NCBI GenBank assembly: GCA_037386965.1
Contig: JARRLN010000010.1
Coordinates: 1 to 42,385 of the forward strand
Length of the DNA stretch: 42,385 nucleotides
Direction: 5' to 3'
Source: Nitrospirota bacterium
Lineage (GTDB): Bacteria; Nitrospirota; Thermodesulfovibrionia; Thermodesulfovibrionales; JdFR-86
The notes beneath the pieces were generated by a model, which searched no databases, was not told where the DNA came from, and worked only from the letters and a program-made list of their open reading frames with translations. Position numbers and translations under genes: made by a program. The first letter of the stretch is position 1; every line of letters starts with the position of its first letter. Shown one piece after another: positions 1 to 9,009 of the stretch.

Positions 1-38
1 GACGGCTCGTCATCGACCACCAGAACTCTCTTGCTCAT
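1..38 (-). CDS. Response regulator receiver domain, N-terminus only (partial)
   Basis: The first 12 codons read MSKRVLVVDDEP on the minus strand and run off the window edge. The hydrophobic strand followed by the Asp-Asp pair is the classic first beta strand and acidic pocket of CheY-like receiver domains. The ATG at 38 is preceded by GGAGG at a good distance. The output domain is outside the window, so the target process is unknown. Confidence 0.7.
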   Translation of the reverse strand, partial: MSKRVLVVDDEP

Positions 39-311
39 CCGCGCCTCCGTTCTGGACATTCTTAGACATAGATATCAGTGCAACAAACATGCCCGCCGCG
101 GCGATGCCGAAATTTCAGCCTCCACCATGAACCAAGGTGTTTGAAACGGTGAAATAACCAATCAACGGCATGGGTATTTCACCACTTCATCGGAAAAAAC
201 CCATTCTTTACGCCACCTTCTCCACCGCGAACCACGTCCATATATGTCCACCCTGCTCCGGCTTTCCCGGATTGTAGCAGCAAGGGGCTGCAACCGCAAG
301 TTACTTTCCTC

Positions 312-337
312 CTCTGCGCGGCGGCCGCCGCGCAGAG
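312..337. repeat. 26-bp perfect GC-rich palindrome
   Basis: Positions 312-324 are the exact reverse complement of 325-337, with the centre GCGGCCGC. It has no loop spacer. On the plus strand it is followed about 30 bases later by an A-rich tract and not by a T-run, so it is not a textbook intrinsic terminator on either strand. It could be a protein-binding site or a cruciform-prone element. Confidence 0.8.
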
Positions 338-409
338 CAAGAGCGGGTCCCCTTTCGGACTGCGAAAAAAAGAGAAAAAAGCATTTATTCCCGGAAAACG
401 CATCGATTA

Positions 410-511
410 TATCATAACCGGCTTTTTCATCGGGCATTTTATTCAGGGCAAACAGAGGCGTATCATAACCGGCTTTTTCATCGGGCATTTTATTCAGGGC
501 AAACAGAGGCG
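410..511. repeat. Perfect 51-bp tandem duplication (two copies)
   Basis: Copies at 410-460 and 461-511 are identical over 51 bases, each starting TATCATAACCGG and ending AACAGAGGCG. The unit is a multiple of three and reads in frame on the minus strand (MPDEKAGYD...), but no gene is supported there. It is probably a recent replication-slippage duplication. Confidence 0.9.
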
Positions 512-624
512 AGAGAGGCGAAACCCCCTGGTCATTTCCTGGCTTGACGCTCGTCCAAAGATTACATTATCAATGGCTTATTGCGTAGGGGGATATGAGA
601 GGGAGCAGCGGGATACCGCGCGGC

Positions 625-2457
625 TCAGTATCCCAGCTCGGCCAGCCTCTGGAGCTGATGCCGGCTCCGAGAGGGGAAATGCTCGTAGATGGCCTTGGCC
701 TGGGCGTACCGGCCCAGGGCGAAAAGGGCGTCGGCCTTCTCGAGATTGAAAACGGGATGGTAGGGAGCGGTGGACAAGAAGACGTCCTCCATCCGGACGA
801 CCTCGGCGTAGACGTTCTTCTTGGGCATTGCGTAGCTCCGGATGACGGGCATGTTGCTTTCCCTGGCGCGGAGGAAAATGGCCGTGTTCCGGTCGAGAAA
901 GACGAGGCGCCAGTCCGCATCGCCCACGAGCCTCATGGTCAGCGGCACGCGCACGCCCGTATCGCGGAAGACGACGGGAGAGACGACGAAATTCACCCCC
1001 CGGGCATCCAGGCTCTCGCGCCACCCGGGACCCGCGTTGAGAATTCTATCGGCCTCGACGTTGACCTCGCTGCTCAAGGCGCGTCCGTCCACGAACACCT
1101 TGTACTTGGGGTAGAGCGACCAGATGAAAAAACCGCCCCAGTTATAGAAGTTGTACATGGGGGGCGCCACCGGGGTCTCGCGGAGAAAGGCGGCGGCGCT
1201 TTTCGGATACCACGCCGTAACCCACGTGGTGGCCACGCCGGGAGCAAGCAGGAAGGCCGATTTGTAGTACGCATACATGTATCCGCCAAAGGCCACCGAG
1301 AGCATCAGCACCACGGTCGCGGCGGCACGGGAAACAGCCCGGGCGGTTACGCCCATATCCTTGAGCTCGACGATGCTCTTGCCGGCATAGAAAGGAAGAA
1401 CGGCCAGCGAGAAGAGCTGCCCCCGGGCGTACGTCTCGGCAAACAGGACAAGGAAAGCCACGGCGAGAAGCTCGGCCAGGTCCACGCGCCGCCTCATCCA
1501 GTACTTGAGCACAAGCAACAGGGCGGTCACCCCGGCCAGGGCCCAATACGTAAGAAGCCAGCCGTATCCCATCTGCTTGTAGAAGTACCGCAGGGGAAGA
1601 TACTCAAGCAGCGTGGTGGCCACCCAGTTTGTCCCGCCGGCCCCATGGGAGGGCTGAGCCCCCGCTCCCAGCATTGCAAACGAAGACTTGAGGTAGGTCC
1701 AGAAAAAATAATACGTGTTTGGATTCGCAAAGGAAAAGACGATGGCGAGGGCGCCCACGGCGAAAAAGGCCGCACCCGGCCCGGCTGCGGCCGACCCGCG
1801 GAGCTTTCTGAGCAGAAGGAGAAGACCCTCGGCCGAAAGATAGAGAAGGAGAATGAAATTTCCCATGATGTAGCCCCCGTGGACGTTCGACCAGAAAGCC
1901 ATGGCAAGGGGCAGGAGAACCCAGGTAAAGTCGGCACCCCGTCGTCTCCTCAGCCTCTCAAGGAGCATGACCACGACGAGAGCCAGGGCGAAGGAGAACC
2001 CCTGGGGACGTTCGAAGGCATAGAAAAGCTTGGCCGAGAAAACGATGGCCGGGTACGCGGCGACCGCCAGTGTCGCCAGGAGCCCCGCCTTCCTCCTCCA
2101 CAGCCACAGGCACAAAAGAATCGAGGGAAGCACGATGAGAAGGTTTCTGAGGAAAACCACCCCGGCGAGACCCCCGGTACGCTCGGCCATGTACGAGAAC
2201 ACCTGGCCCAGCCATTGCGCCCGCAGGCCTCGTATCTGGTTGTCCGTGAGGGGCTCGGGCACCGTGTAGGAGAAAAGATCGCTCGAGGGAAGGCTCTTTG
2301 CTTCAACAATGTACTCACCCGTCTTCAGGTGCCACCAGAGGTCGGAGTCGTTCAAGGGGTACTTGAGCGCCACGCCGAAACAGTAAAGAAGGACCAGCAC
2401 AGGTATCAGATACCCCGCCGTGCGCTCCAGTTTATGGGAAGGCCGGGGAAATGGCAT
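625..2457 (-). CDS. Polytopic membrane protein, GT-C glycosyltransferase-like, with C-terminal soluble tail
   Basis: About 610 residues with roughly ten hydrophobic segments. After the first membrane segment comes a conserved-looking acidic/aromatic loop, DSDLWWHLKTGEYI (about residues 37-50), which recalls the first-loop DxD/His of GT-C lipid-linked sugar transferases. The C-terminal ~150 residues are soluble and end in a TPR-like helix pair (FNLEKADALFALGRYAQAKAIYEHF). ATG at 2457 is preferred; a TTG two codons upstream is possible. No strong ribosome site is seen. It lies downstream of the 7-heme cytochrome in the same direction, so it could modify an exported product, but that is inference. 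The enzyme class is tentative. Confidence 0.6.
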   Translation of the reverse strand: MPFPRPSHKLERTAGYLIPVLVLLYCFGVALKYPLNDSDLWWHLKTGEYIVEAKSLPSSDLFSYTVPEPLTDNQIRGLRAQWLGQVFSYMAERTGGLAGVVFLRNLLIVLPSILLCLWLWRRKAGLLATLAVAAYPAIVFSAKLFYAFERPQGFSFALALVVVMLLERLRRRRGADFTWVLLPLAMAFWSNVHGGYIMGNFILLLYLSAEGLLLLLRKLRGSAAAGPGAAFFAVGALAIVFSFANPNTYYFFWTYLKSSFAMLGAGAQPSHGAGGTNWVATTLLEYLPLRYFYKQMGYGWLLTYWALAGVTALLLVLKYWMRRRVDLAELLAVAFLVLFAETYARGQLFSLAVLPFYAGKSIVELKDMGVTARAVSRAAATVVLMLSVAFGGYMYAYYKSAFLLAPGVATTWVTAWYPKSAAAFLRETPVAPPMYNFYNWGGFFIWSLYPKYKVFVDGRALSSEVNVEADRILNAGPGWRESLDARGVNFVVSPVVFRDTGVRVPLTMRLVGDADWRLVFLDRNTAIFLRARESNMPVIRSYAMPKKNVYAEVVRMEDVFLSTAPYHPVFNLEKADALFALGRYAQAKAIYEHFPSRSRHQLQRLAELGY

Positions 2458-2592
2458 GTACAAAGGTTAGTTTAACGAACCCCCCGAAAATATATCAATT
2501 GCCGACGGAGGGCAACCGTATCGTCTTCTCCCCCTCCGAAAAGAGGCGGCGCCCTGCTTCCGGCTCCTCGAGCTCAGCGGAGGCGGAGGGCC

Positions 2593-3168
2593 CTAAAACT
2601 CGTGGCAGTGCCCGCAGATTTCAAAAGCGTCCTGCGCTTCATAACGGAAAAGAGTGGGCGAGCTCGACGCGTGGGGGTTGTGGCAGCTCACGCAGCCGAA
2701 GGGCTCCCCGGGGCGCTTGGGGTCCTTGGGTCCCTTGAGGGGGTGTCCGGCCGTCACGTGGGAGCCCTCCTTGATGTCCCCGTGACAGCCCGTGCAGAGG
2801 GCGTTGCCCTTTGCCAGGAGGAGCTTGGCGTTCTCGCTGGTGTGGGGGCTGTGGCACTGCAGGCACATGCCCGCCGTGACCGGCATGTGCACCGTCTTGC
2901 CCGTGAAGGCGCCGGTCCCGTGGCAGCCGAAGCAAAGGTCGGGCACTCCCGAGGAGAGGCCCTTCTCTCCCGTAAAGGCGTGGGGAATCTGCGAGGCGTC
3001 CACCCCACTGTGGCAGGACGTGCATCCCATGGAGACGGCCGGGTGTACGACCTTGCCCTCCGCTTTGTCAGGATGGCACATGGAGCAGTCCGGGGTTTCC
3101 CCTCGGGACAGGCCCGGCAAAAGAAACAGGACAACGGCACATATGGCAAAAGCGGCTGCCTTCGGCAT
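2593..3168 (-). CDS. Secreted seven-heme c-type cytochrome, miniature of the 35-heme repeat cytochrome
   Basis: 191 residues with a signal peptide (MPKAAAFAICAVVLFLLPGLSRGE) and seven CXXCH motifs: CSMCH, CTSCH, CFGCH, CLQCH, CTGCH, CVSCH and CGHCH. The ATG at 3168 follows GGAGG at ideal spacing; the open frame extends upstream, but that part is not protein-like. The head (KVVHPAVSMGCTSCH) and tail (TAGHPLKGPKDPK, then C..CHNPHASS, then CGHCH) match both ends of the 35-heme protein at 24160-26727. The centre here holds one diheme repeat instead of fifteen. A periplasmic or surface electron carrier is likely. Confidence 0.9.
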   Translation of the reverse strand: MPKAAAFAICAVVLFLLPGLSRGETPDCSMCHPDKAEGKVVHPAVSMGCTSCHSGVDASQIPHAFTGEKGLSSGVPDLCFGCHGTGAFTGKTVHMPVTAGMCLQCHSPHTSENAKLLLAKGNALCTGCHGDIKEGSHVTAGHPLKGPKDPKRPGEPFGCVSCHNPHASSSPTLFRYEAQDAFEICGHCHEF

Positions 3169-3259
3169 CTCAACCTCCAGTGATGCTTTTCTCACAGGAT
3201 AAGACAACTGAAAAAAGAAAGTAAACAGCGCCCCACATCCGAAACGGCCTCGCCGCGCA

Positions 3260-5644
3260 TCAGGGCTCGGCACCCACCACGGGGTTGGCATGCATCATGT
3301 GGCATGAGGCCTGGCAGTTGGCGGCAGTATAGCTCCACGGGGCGGCCTTCTTGAACCCCGATATGACCAGGGACATGCCCTGATAATTATAAGGTGCGGG
3401 GTCCGTGGCATAGCCGATAAGCCGCGAGCGCTTGGAGCCGTGGGGCACGGCCACGTGGCATTGCACGCACTGCTTGTCCTGATGGTTGCCCACCGAATGA
3501 GGCAAGTTGTTCCAGGCTCCTCCGTTATAAATGTCGTGGCAGTTGTTGCAGAAAAGATCGGGATTGCCGGCGTCGGCAAGGGTCCAGGGAAGACCGCCCG
3601 GCCCCGCCGGCCAGTACTTGCCCGTGCCTTTCAGCATGAACTTCACGTTTGAGCCGTGGGGGCCTTCGGGCTCAAGCAGCGTGTCCTCCTGCCCGTGGCA
3701 GTCGGAGCAGTACATGCTCTGGGCACCCACCTGGGTCCAGGGGGCCTTCATGCCCGAAGCCGGCAACGCCTGCGGCAGGGAGGAGCCGGGCATGTTGGCC
3801 AGCCCCACGGCCACCGGATGGGCCGACTTGTTGTTGGGGTTGAACTCCCAGGCCTGGTCGGTGATGTACTGCCCCGAAGGCCCCACGATGGCCGAGACAC
3901 TGTCAAGCTGCGTGCCCAGCCCGTAGTAGGAGTGGCACTTGAAGCATATCTGATACTCGTACTGGCTTCCGTCCGGATAAAGGGGCGGCCTCTGCTCGGT
4001 GAAGCTCGTCGGCTGGGTCCAGATGGAGGGCCAGGCCGGCTCCACGCCCCAAGTGCCCTGGAGGGCCTCGGAGACGGCATTGCCCGGGGGCGTGTGGGTG
4101 TCTCCGGCGGGGCCGAGCGCGTGGGCGTTATGGCAGTCCGAGCATTCGGCGTGCCGGTTATCCGGGCCGAAGCTGGTTCCCCCGGGCTGGCCGTTTTCGG
4201 GGAGCACGTGGCGCCCCGTATAGGCGTGCGTGGGATGGCTGTATGTTTTGGCGAACTGGGCCTTCACGTTTTCGGCGGCTCCCGCCTGAGTGCCGTCGTG
4301 GCACGCCTCGCAGAGACTCTCCTCACGGGCAAAGGCCATGCTGTTGATAAGCCCCAGAGAGTCGGAGAAGCCGTGGGGGTTATGGCAGTTGTGGCAGTTG
4401 CCCGCGTCGTCGAGCGCGGGGCCGGGAGGGCTGGGGTCGGGGCTCCACAGCATGTTCAGGCTGGTCGCGTGGATGGAATCGTCGTACTTCGTCTTCCCCT
4501 GGTATATGCCGTACCGGCCGTACCCCAGGGGCATGCCTTCCAGTGTGAACCGCTCATGGCACTCGTAGCAAAGCTGGTTCTTGAAGGCGCCGAAGTTGTT
4601 CTCAAACAGAGCGTACTGCGAGGCCCCCTGGCCCACAGGCGGCTCGGGCTCTGCACCCTGGACGCTCGCGTGCTGCTCATGGCACTGCCCGCAATGCCCC
4701 GGGGTCGCATAGGGAAGCGCTGCGCCGATGACGCTCCGGTCCGCAAACATGCCGTGCTTGGTCGACATATAGGTGCCGCTCGCCACCGGAGCCAGAAGAC
4801 TATACGAATTATAAATGCTGTATTCGGTCGGGCCGGCCGGAAGAACGGTATCCGTGGGATGCCGGAACCACGGCGAAGCCAGACCCACGTCCGCACTGCT
4901 GTGGTAAGTCCCGTGGCATTCGGCGCAGAAATAGCTGATGGTGTTGGTGATGGCATAGCCGTTTGCGCCGGCGTATTCGTTATGACTGAAGACGCTCTGG
5001 TCGTACTCCCAGTCGGGGGCCTCCTTGCCGCTGATGCCGTTGAGGTAGCGGTAGCTCCGCCCCACGGAGGAGCCGTCCAGCGGCGCTCCCCTGTCATGGT
5101 GCGCCCCGTCCATGGCCATGAGCTGGTCGTCCACCGGGGCCTCTCCGTGCCCGCCGTTCAGACCGTGGCACCCCCGCGTACCGGCGCATCGAAGCTGCTC
5201 CGTATAGGAGCCCCCGGAAGGAAAGGCCCCCCCGGGGGGGTCGGTGCCCAGGAGGTCGTCGGGATTGGACGGAAGGACGTTATGGCCGTTTGAGTCATCG
5301 AGTCCGACGTAATAGAAATTGCCCCCCGCCAGAGGATGGGCCGGGTCCGCCAGGTTGTTGACCACCGGCGTGTTGGTCACCGGAAGGCCATAGATGGTCT
5401 CCGAGGACAAGCTGCTGTGGCATCCCAGGCAAGAGGAAACCAGTAGCCGGGAAAAGGGAGTGGCCAGGGGATTTCCGCTCAGGTCCGTTGCCACGGGCTC
5501 GCCATTCTGGCTGTTGTGCATGGTATGGCAGTCACCGCAGACACCCCCCATTATCTTCCCCCTGGCTGGAGAGGAGAGCAGGACCATCCCCGCCGCGAGG
5601 AACGCGGCGCCCAGGGCGACGGAGAGAACCCTGCTTTTCTTCAC
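3260..5644 (-). CDS. Large multiheme cytochrome: OmcS-like N-terminal domain fused to a multiheme C-terminal half
   Basis: 794 residues with a GTG start at 5644 after GAGGTG, and a signal peptide ending near SSPARG. There are twelve CXXCH motifs plus one CX5CH (CAGTRGCH) and one CX3CH (CQASCH, near the C-terminus). The first ~290 residues carry the signature of the OmcS-like paralogues at 18-24 kb: CGDCHTMHNSQNG, LAGGNFYYV, GHNV, the CX5CH site, SYRYLNG, DWEY...SHNEY, CAECHGTYH and FRHPTD. The rest does not follow that family and carries spaced motifs such as CHNCHNPHG and CNNCHDIY. It may be a wire-capping or adaptor subunit, which is inference. It is separated by about 180 bases from the upstream 16-heme gene. 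Confidence 0.88.
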   Translation of the reverse strand: MKKSRVLSVALGAAFLAAGMVLLSSPARGKIMGGVCGDCHTMHNSQNGEPVATDLSGNPLATPFSRLLVSSCLGCHSSLSSETIYGLPVTNTPVVNNLADPAHPLAGGNFYYVGLDDSNGHNVLPSNPDDLLGTDPPGGAFPSGGSYTEQLRCAGTRGCHGLNGGHGEAPVDDQLMAMDGAHHDRGAPLDGSSVGRSYRYLNGISGKEAPDWEYDQSVFSHNEYAGANGYAITNTISYFCAECHGTYHSSADVGLASPWFRHPTDTVLPAGPTEYSIYNSYSLLAPVASGTYMSTKHGMFADRSVIGAALPYATPGHCGQCHEQHASVQGAEPEPPVGQGASQYALFENNFGAFKNQLCYECHERFTLEGMPLGYGRYGIYQGKTKYDDSIHATSLNMLWSPDPSPPGPALDDAGNCHNCHNPHGFSDSLGLINSMAFAREESLCEACHDGTQAGAAENVKAQFAKTYSHPTHAYTGRHVLPENGQPGGTSFGPDNRHAECSDCHNAHALGPAGDTHTPPGNAVSEALQGTWGVEPAWPSIWTQPTSFTEQRPPLYPDGSQYEYQICFKCHSYYGLGTQLDSVSAIVGPSGQYITDQAWEFNPNNKSAHPVAVGLANMPGSSLPQALPASGMKAPWTQVGAQSMYCSDCHGQEDTLLEPEGPHGSNVKFMLKGTGKYWPAGPGGLPWTLADAGNPDLFCNNCHDIYNGGAWNNLPHSVGNHQDKQCVQCHVAVPHGSKRSRLIGYATDPAPYNYQGMSLVISGFKKAAPWSYTAANCQASCHMMHANPVVGAEP

Positions 5645-5825
5645 TGCACCTCACTAAAGCGCATACCGACCGTGATTACTGAGCAACGTTCTATGATACC
5701 ATGAGAGGCCCCCGGCGGGGGACAGGAAGGAGAGGGGAGAACCTTATTTCGCGCCCCCGGAGGAAGCGACGACGCATTTTCCGAAAAGGGCGGACCGGCC
5801 GCGACCGACCTCGGCCAGGGCGGGA

Positions 5826-7100
5826 CTAATCCTCCTTATGGCACTGAATGCAGAGCTGCCGCTTTCTGTCGTACTGCAGCATGTAGTCGGCCCGGGCATC
5901 GTGCAGGCTGTGGCAGGATATGCACGTCAGGACCTGGCCGTTACGCGGGTCCACGACCCCCTGGCCCAGGGGATGGGTGATTCTGTGCTGGCCCGCATGG
6001 CACTTCGAGCACAAGGTGATGACATCCGTCTTGAAGTAATGGGGCTGGCTGGAGTGCATGGGCTTGTGGCAGTCGAAGCATTCCCTTTCCTTGTGCACCT
6101 TTTTCAGCGACTTTTTCATGATGCCTATCTTCTTCTCGATGGTGTCGTGACAGGTAAAGCAGACCGACGACTCCTTCTTGGTCAGGGTGTCTCGCATGGA
6201 GGCGTGGTAGTCATGGCACAGGGTGCAGGGGTTCTGGGCGACCATGAGATGGATGTCGTCGTCCCTGAAATTCGTGGGGTCCTTCTCATGGCAACTGAAA
6301 CAGAGCTTCTGCCCCTGGGCCCACGTCGTGACGGGCTTGCCGGGCTCGATGGGATTGTGACAACTCTGACAGGATTTGGCCATGAAGGGGGCGTGCCCCT
6401 TGGGTCCGAAGAGGCCGGCCACCTTGCCGTTGTGCCCCGTGTGGCACTGCGTGCAGTTGAGCTTCTTGGTGATGTGGGTTATGGAGACCCCGTTCACGTT
6501 GCAGCCTGGTTCATGGCAGCGCTGGCAGAGCGCGTTGGGCTTTGCCACCAGCTGGTTCTCCTCCGAAGAGGCATGCGGGTCGTGGCATGACGCGCAGCTG
6601 CCCGCGGCAAAGGGGGCATGGACGACCGGGTTTGCGAGCTGCTCCTTCACCCCGCCGTGGCAGTTCCAGCAGAGGTCCTTCTCCTCGGATACAAGGAGCT
6701 TCTTGTGCTTGCCGCTGTGGGGGAAATGGCAGTCCGTGCAGGTGCCCTGCAAAAGAGCGGAATGCACCCCGCCCTTTTCCAACCGGGCCTTCATGTCGTT
6801 GTGGCAGCTCAGGCAGAGGGCGGTGATTTCTCCCTTGACCAGCGCCTTCTTGTCCCCGGCGTGCACCGCGTGGCAGGACAGGCACATGCCCTGCTTGAAC
6901 GGGAAATGTACCGAGGGGTCCTTCAGGTTTTCCTTGAGGTCGGGGTGGCACCCAAAGCAAAGCTCGGGGGGCTGCTGCCTCAGCTTCGTCGACGCAGAGG
7001 CAGGGGGGACCGCGAAGGCTAAAGCGGCGGCAAGCACGCAGAGGAAAACCACCGCAGCCGCCCTGCGCGGGGCCGGTGACGGAAATCCTGCTCTATTCAT
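5826..7100 (-). CDS. Sixteen-heme c-type cytochrome, doubled-CXXCH repeat type
   Basis: About 424 residues with a signal peptide (PRRAAAVVFLCVLAAALAFA) and sixteen CXXCH motifs arranged as alternating pairs, LCxxCH then CxxCHxxH, typical of doubled-CXXCH periplasmic or surface cytochromes. One unit is irregular: CQRCHEPGCNVNGVSITH, then CTQCHTGHNG. The ATG at 7100 overlaps the restored end of the preceding cytochrome (ATGAATAG), which suggests translational coupling. A TTG at 7109 sits at better distance from an AGGAGG and is an alternative start. It should be co-transcribed with the lipoprotein cytochrome at 7093-8893. It probably carries electrons in the periplasm or on the surface. Confidence 0.88.
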   Translation of the reverse strand: MNRAGFPSPAPRRAAAVVFLCVLAAALAFAVPPASASTKLRQQPPELCFGCHPDLKENLKDPSVHFPFKQGMCLSCHAVHAGDKKALVKGEITALCLSCHNDMKARLEKGGVHSALLQGTCTDCHFPHSGKHKKLLVSEEKDLCWNCHGGVKEQLANPVVHAPFAAGSCASCHDPHASSEENQLVAKPNALCQRCHEPGCNVNGVSITHITKKLNCTQCHTGHNGKVAGLFGPKGHAPFMAKSCQSCHNPIEPGKPVTTWAQGQKLCFSCHEKDPTNFRDDDIHLMVAQNPCTLCHDYHASMRDTLTKKESSVCFTCHDTIEKKIGIMKKSLKKVHKERECFDCHKPMHSSQPHYFKTDVITLCSKCHAGQHRITHPLGQGVVDPRNGQVLTCISCHSLHDARADYMLQYDRKRQLCIQCHKED

Positions 7101-8893
7101 GGCACGCAATGCAGTCCCTCCTCTCAAAGGGTGCGTGCCGCACCTCTCTCAGCATCCCCGCCTCTTCCGTGACGTGGGGCGCATGGCAGCTCCGGCACTG
7201 GCCTATCTCGCTGAGCGACGATCTGCTGGTGGCAGGAGAGGCAGAGTTCCTGGGGCTGGCTCAGGAGCTGGTGCTTCAGCCTCGAGCCGTGGGGGCTGTG
7301 GCACGCCGTGCACTGCCCCTCCTCGACGGGCGTATGAGGGTCCTTGCTGGCCATGACCTTCTTCTTGACGTCGCCGTGGCAATCGAAACAGAGCGACGTG
7401 ACCGGCTTGACCGTCAGGGCCTCGTTTTCGCTGGCGTGGGAGACGTGGCACGCCCCGCAATCACGGGCCTCAAAGGGCTGATGCACGAGGTCCTTCTGCA
7501 CATTGGGAATGAGGTTGTCATGGCACCGCAGGCAGAGGTCCGCCTTGGCGGCTTTCAGGAGGTTGTCCTCCGAGGACGCATGCGCCTCTTGACAGGAGCC
7601 GCACTGCTTTTCCTCCACGGGACGGTGGACGTAGGTCTTTAAAAACTCGTCCTTCTTGTCCTCATGGCAGGTGTAGCAAAGCGCGGTAAGCTTTGTTTTC
7701 ATCATGCGGGGGTTGTTGCTCCCGTGGGCGTCGTGGCAGCCGACGCACTCGGCCTCGGCGAAAGGGGCGTGTGTGTACTTCTCTTTCAGGCTCTTCCGGA
7801 TATCCGTGTGGCAGGTGAAGCATATTTCCTTCTCGTCGGCGACCAGGAACTTCTGGTACTTGGAGGAATGGGGGTCGTGGCAGACCACGCAACCGCTTGT
7901 CTTGATGGGCGCGTGAAGGGCGGCGACCCCTATGTCGGGTTTGCCCTCATGGCAGGACGTGCACAGCTTCACCGGGTCCCGCCTGGTCACGTCGGCGTAG
8001 TCGCTGGCATGGGGGTCGTGGCATTCGAGGCACTTCCCCTCCTGCACGGGCTGGTGCTGCTTGCCCACCGCAAACTGCTCCTTCTCCTTTGCGTGGCAGC
8101 CGTAGCAGAGGTTCTCTCCCTCCGCGGCCACCTGAAACGGTGCTTCCCCGGAGGAGGGCTTGTGGCAGGCGCTGCACTCCCCCAGAAGCGGCGGATGCAC
8201 GGACTCCCTCAGGAGCTTGTCGTTGGACGAGCTGTGGGGCGTGTGGCAGCTCGTGCAGGTGCCCCGCTCCACGGGATAGTTCTTGTGGGCTCCTTTGAAG
8301 GACGCGGCCCCGTAGTCATGGCAGCTCCGGCAGAGCTCCACCTCTGGCTGTACCAGGTTGTCCTTCTGGGCGGACCCGTGGGGCGCGTGGCAGGTGAGGC
8401 AGCCGCTGGTGACCGCCGCATGCACGGTGCTGCGCGTGAAAGGAGCCCTGTCGTGGCAGGTGAAGCACTGCTCGTTGCCCGGCTGTTTCTGGAGCGTCTT
8501 GTTTTCCGCGGCGTGAGGGTCGTGACAGGCGAGGCATTTGCCCTTCTGTATGGCCGAATGTATGTGGGGCATCTGCTTGACCTGCGCCTGCATCTCGGTA
8601 TGGCACCTGAAACAGAGGCGGCTCTCAACCCTTTCCACAAACGCCATGACCGGAAGCCGGCCGTGGCGCACGTGGCATGCCTCGCAGTCCTTCTCGGCCA
8701 TGGGCGCATGGACGAACTGCTTGTTGTACTCCGAGAGCTGTTCGCTGTGGCACTCCAGGCACGGCTTCGGCTTGAAACCGAAGCCCCCGGAGGGCCTCCG
8801 CTCCTTTGGTGCACACGAAGCCAGAAGGCCGACCACCCCGAGAGCGGCGAGCACCACGAAAATCAGTCTTGCCTTCCTGTGGCCGGAATTCAT
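7093..8893 (-). CDS. Outer-membrane lipoprotein multiheme cytochrome (21 in-frame hemes, 23 if a frameshift is corrected)
   Basis: The start MNSGHRKARLIFVVL leads into lipobox LLASC, so this is a lipoprotein. It has 21 CXXCH motifs in doubled-repeat spacing (CxxCH...HAP...CxxCHxPHxS). One further position reads CGSCQ: the haem-ligand His codon is CAA at 7589-7591. The open frame ends at 7124 with a non-heme tail (RDRPVPELPCAPRH...). Shifting one base near 7213-7222 restores SLSEIGQCRSCHAPHV and then CIACHE before a TAG at 7093-7095, two more hemes in the same repeat style. This is either a sequencing error or a real +1 frameshift. A sigma-70 promoter lies 50-80 bases upstream. It probably links the periplasmic and surface parts of the conduit. 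Confidence 0.88.
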
Positions 8894-8946
8894 TGGGCGT
8901 CAGCTCCTCTGGTTGGGCTCAAGCCCGACGTGCAAGGGCAAGAGCT

Positions 8947-8976
8947 ATTCTACTCGTACTCTTTCCACCCTGTCAA
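8947..8976 (-). promoter_or_regulatory. Sigma-70-type promoter for the cytochrome operon starting at 8893
   Basis: Read on the minus strand, TTGACA (8976-8971) and TAGAAT (8952-8947) are separated by 18 bases. Transcription would begin near 8940, leaving a ~47-base leader with AGAGGAGC ahead of the ATG at 8893. This places a transcription start between the PPIase operon and the four downstream cytochromes. Confidence 0.6.
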
Positions 8977-9009
8977 GGAGCGCCGCGGGGCGCAGGCAGC
9001 GGCAGTCCG

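Larger units (their letters stand above)
39..624. other. Intergenic stretch with repeats, no supported gene
   Basis: About 590 bases lie between the response regulator start and the end of the membrane glycosyltransferase-like gene. I see no convincing coding region. A minus-strand frame at 162-488 stays open only because the 51-bp tandem repeat keeps frame, and its protein looks random. The stretch contains a 26-bp perfect palindrome and the tandem repeat, listed separately. Confidence 0.6.

Noticed and set aside
162-488. Open frame with a repeated MPDEKAGYD segment
   Set aside because: It is open because the 51-bp tandem copy keeps frame; the rest is unlike protein and no ribosome site was seen.
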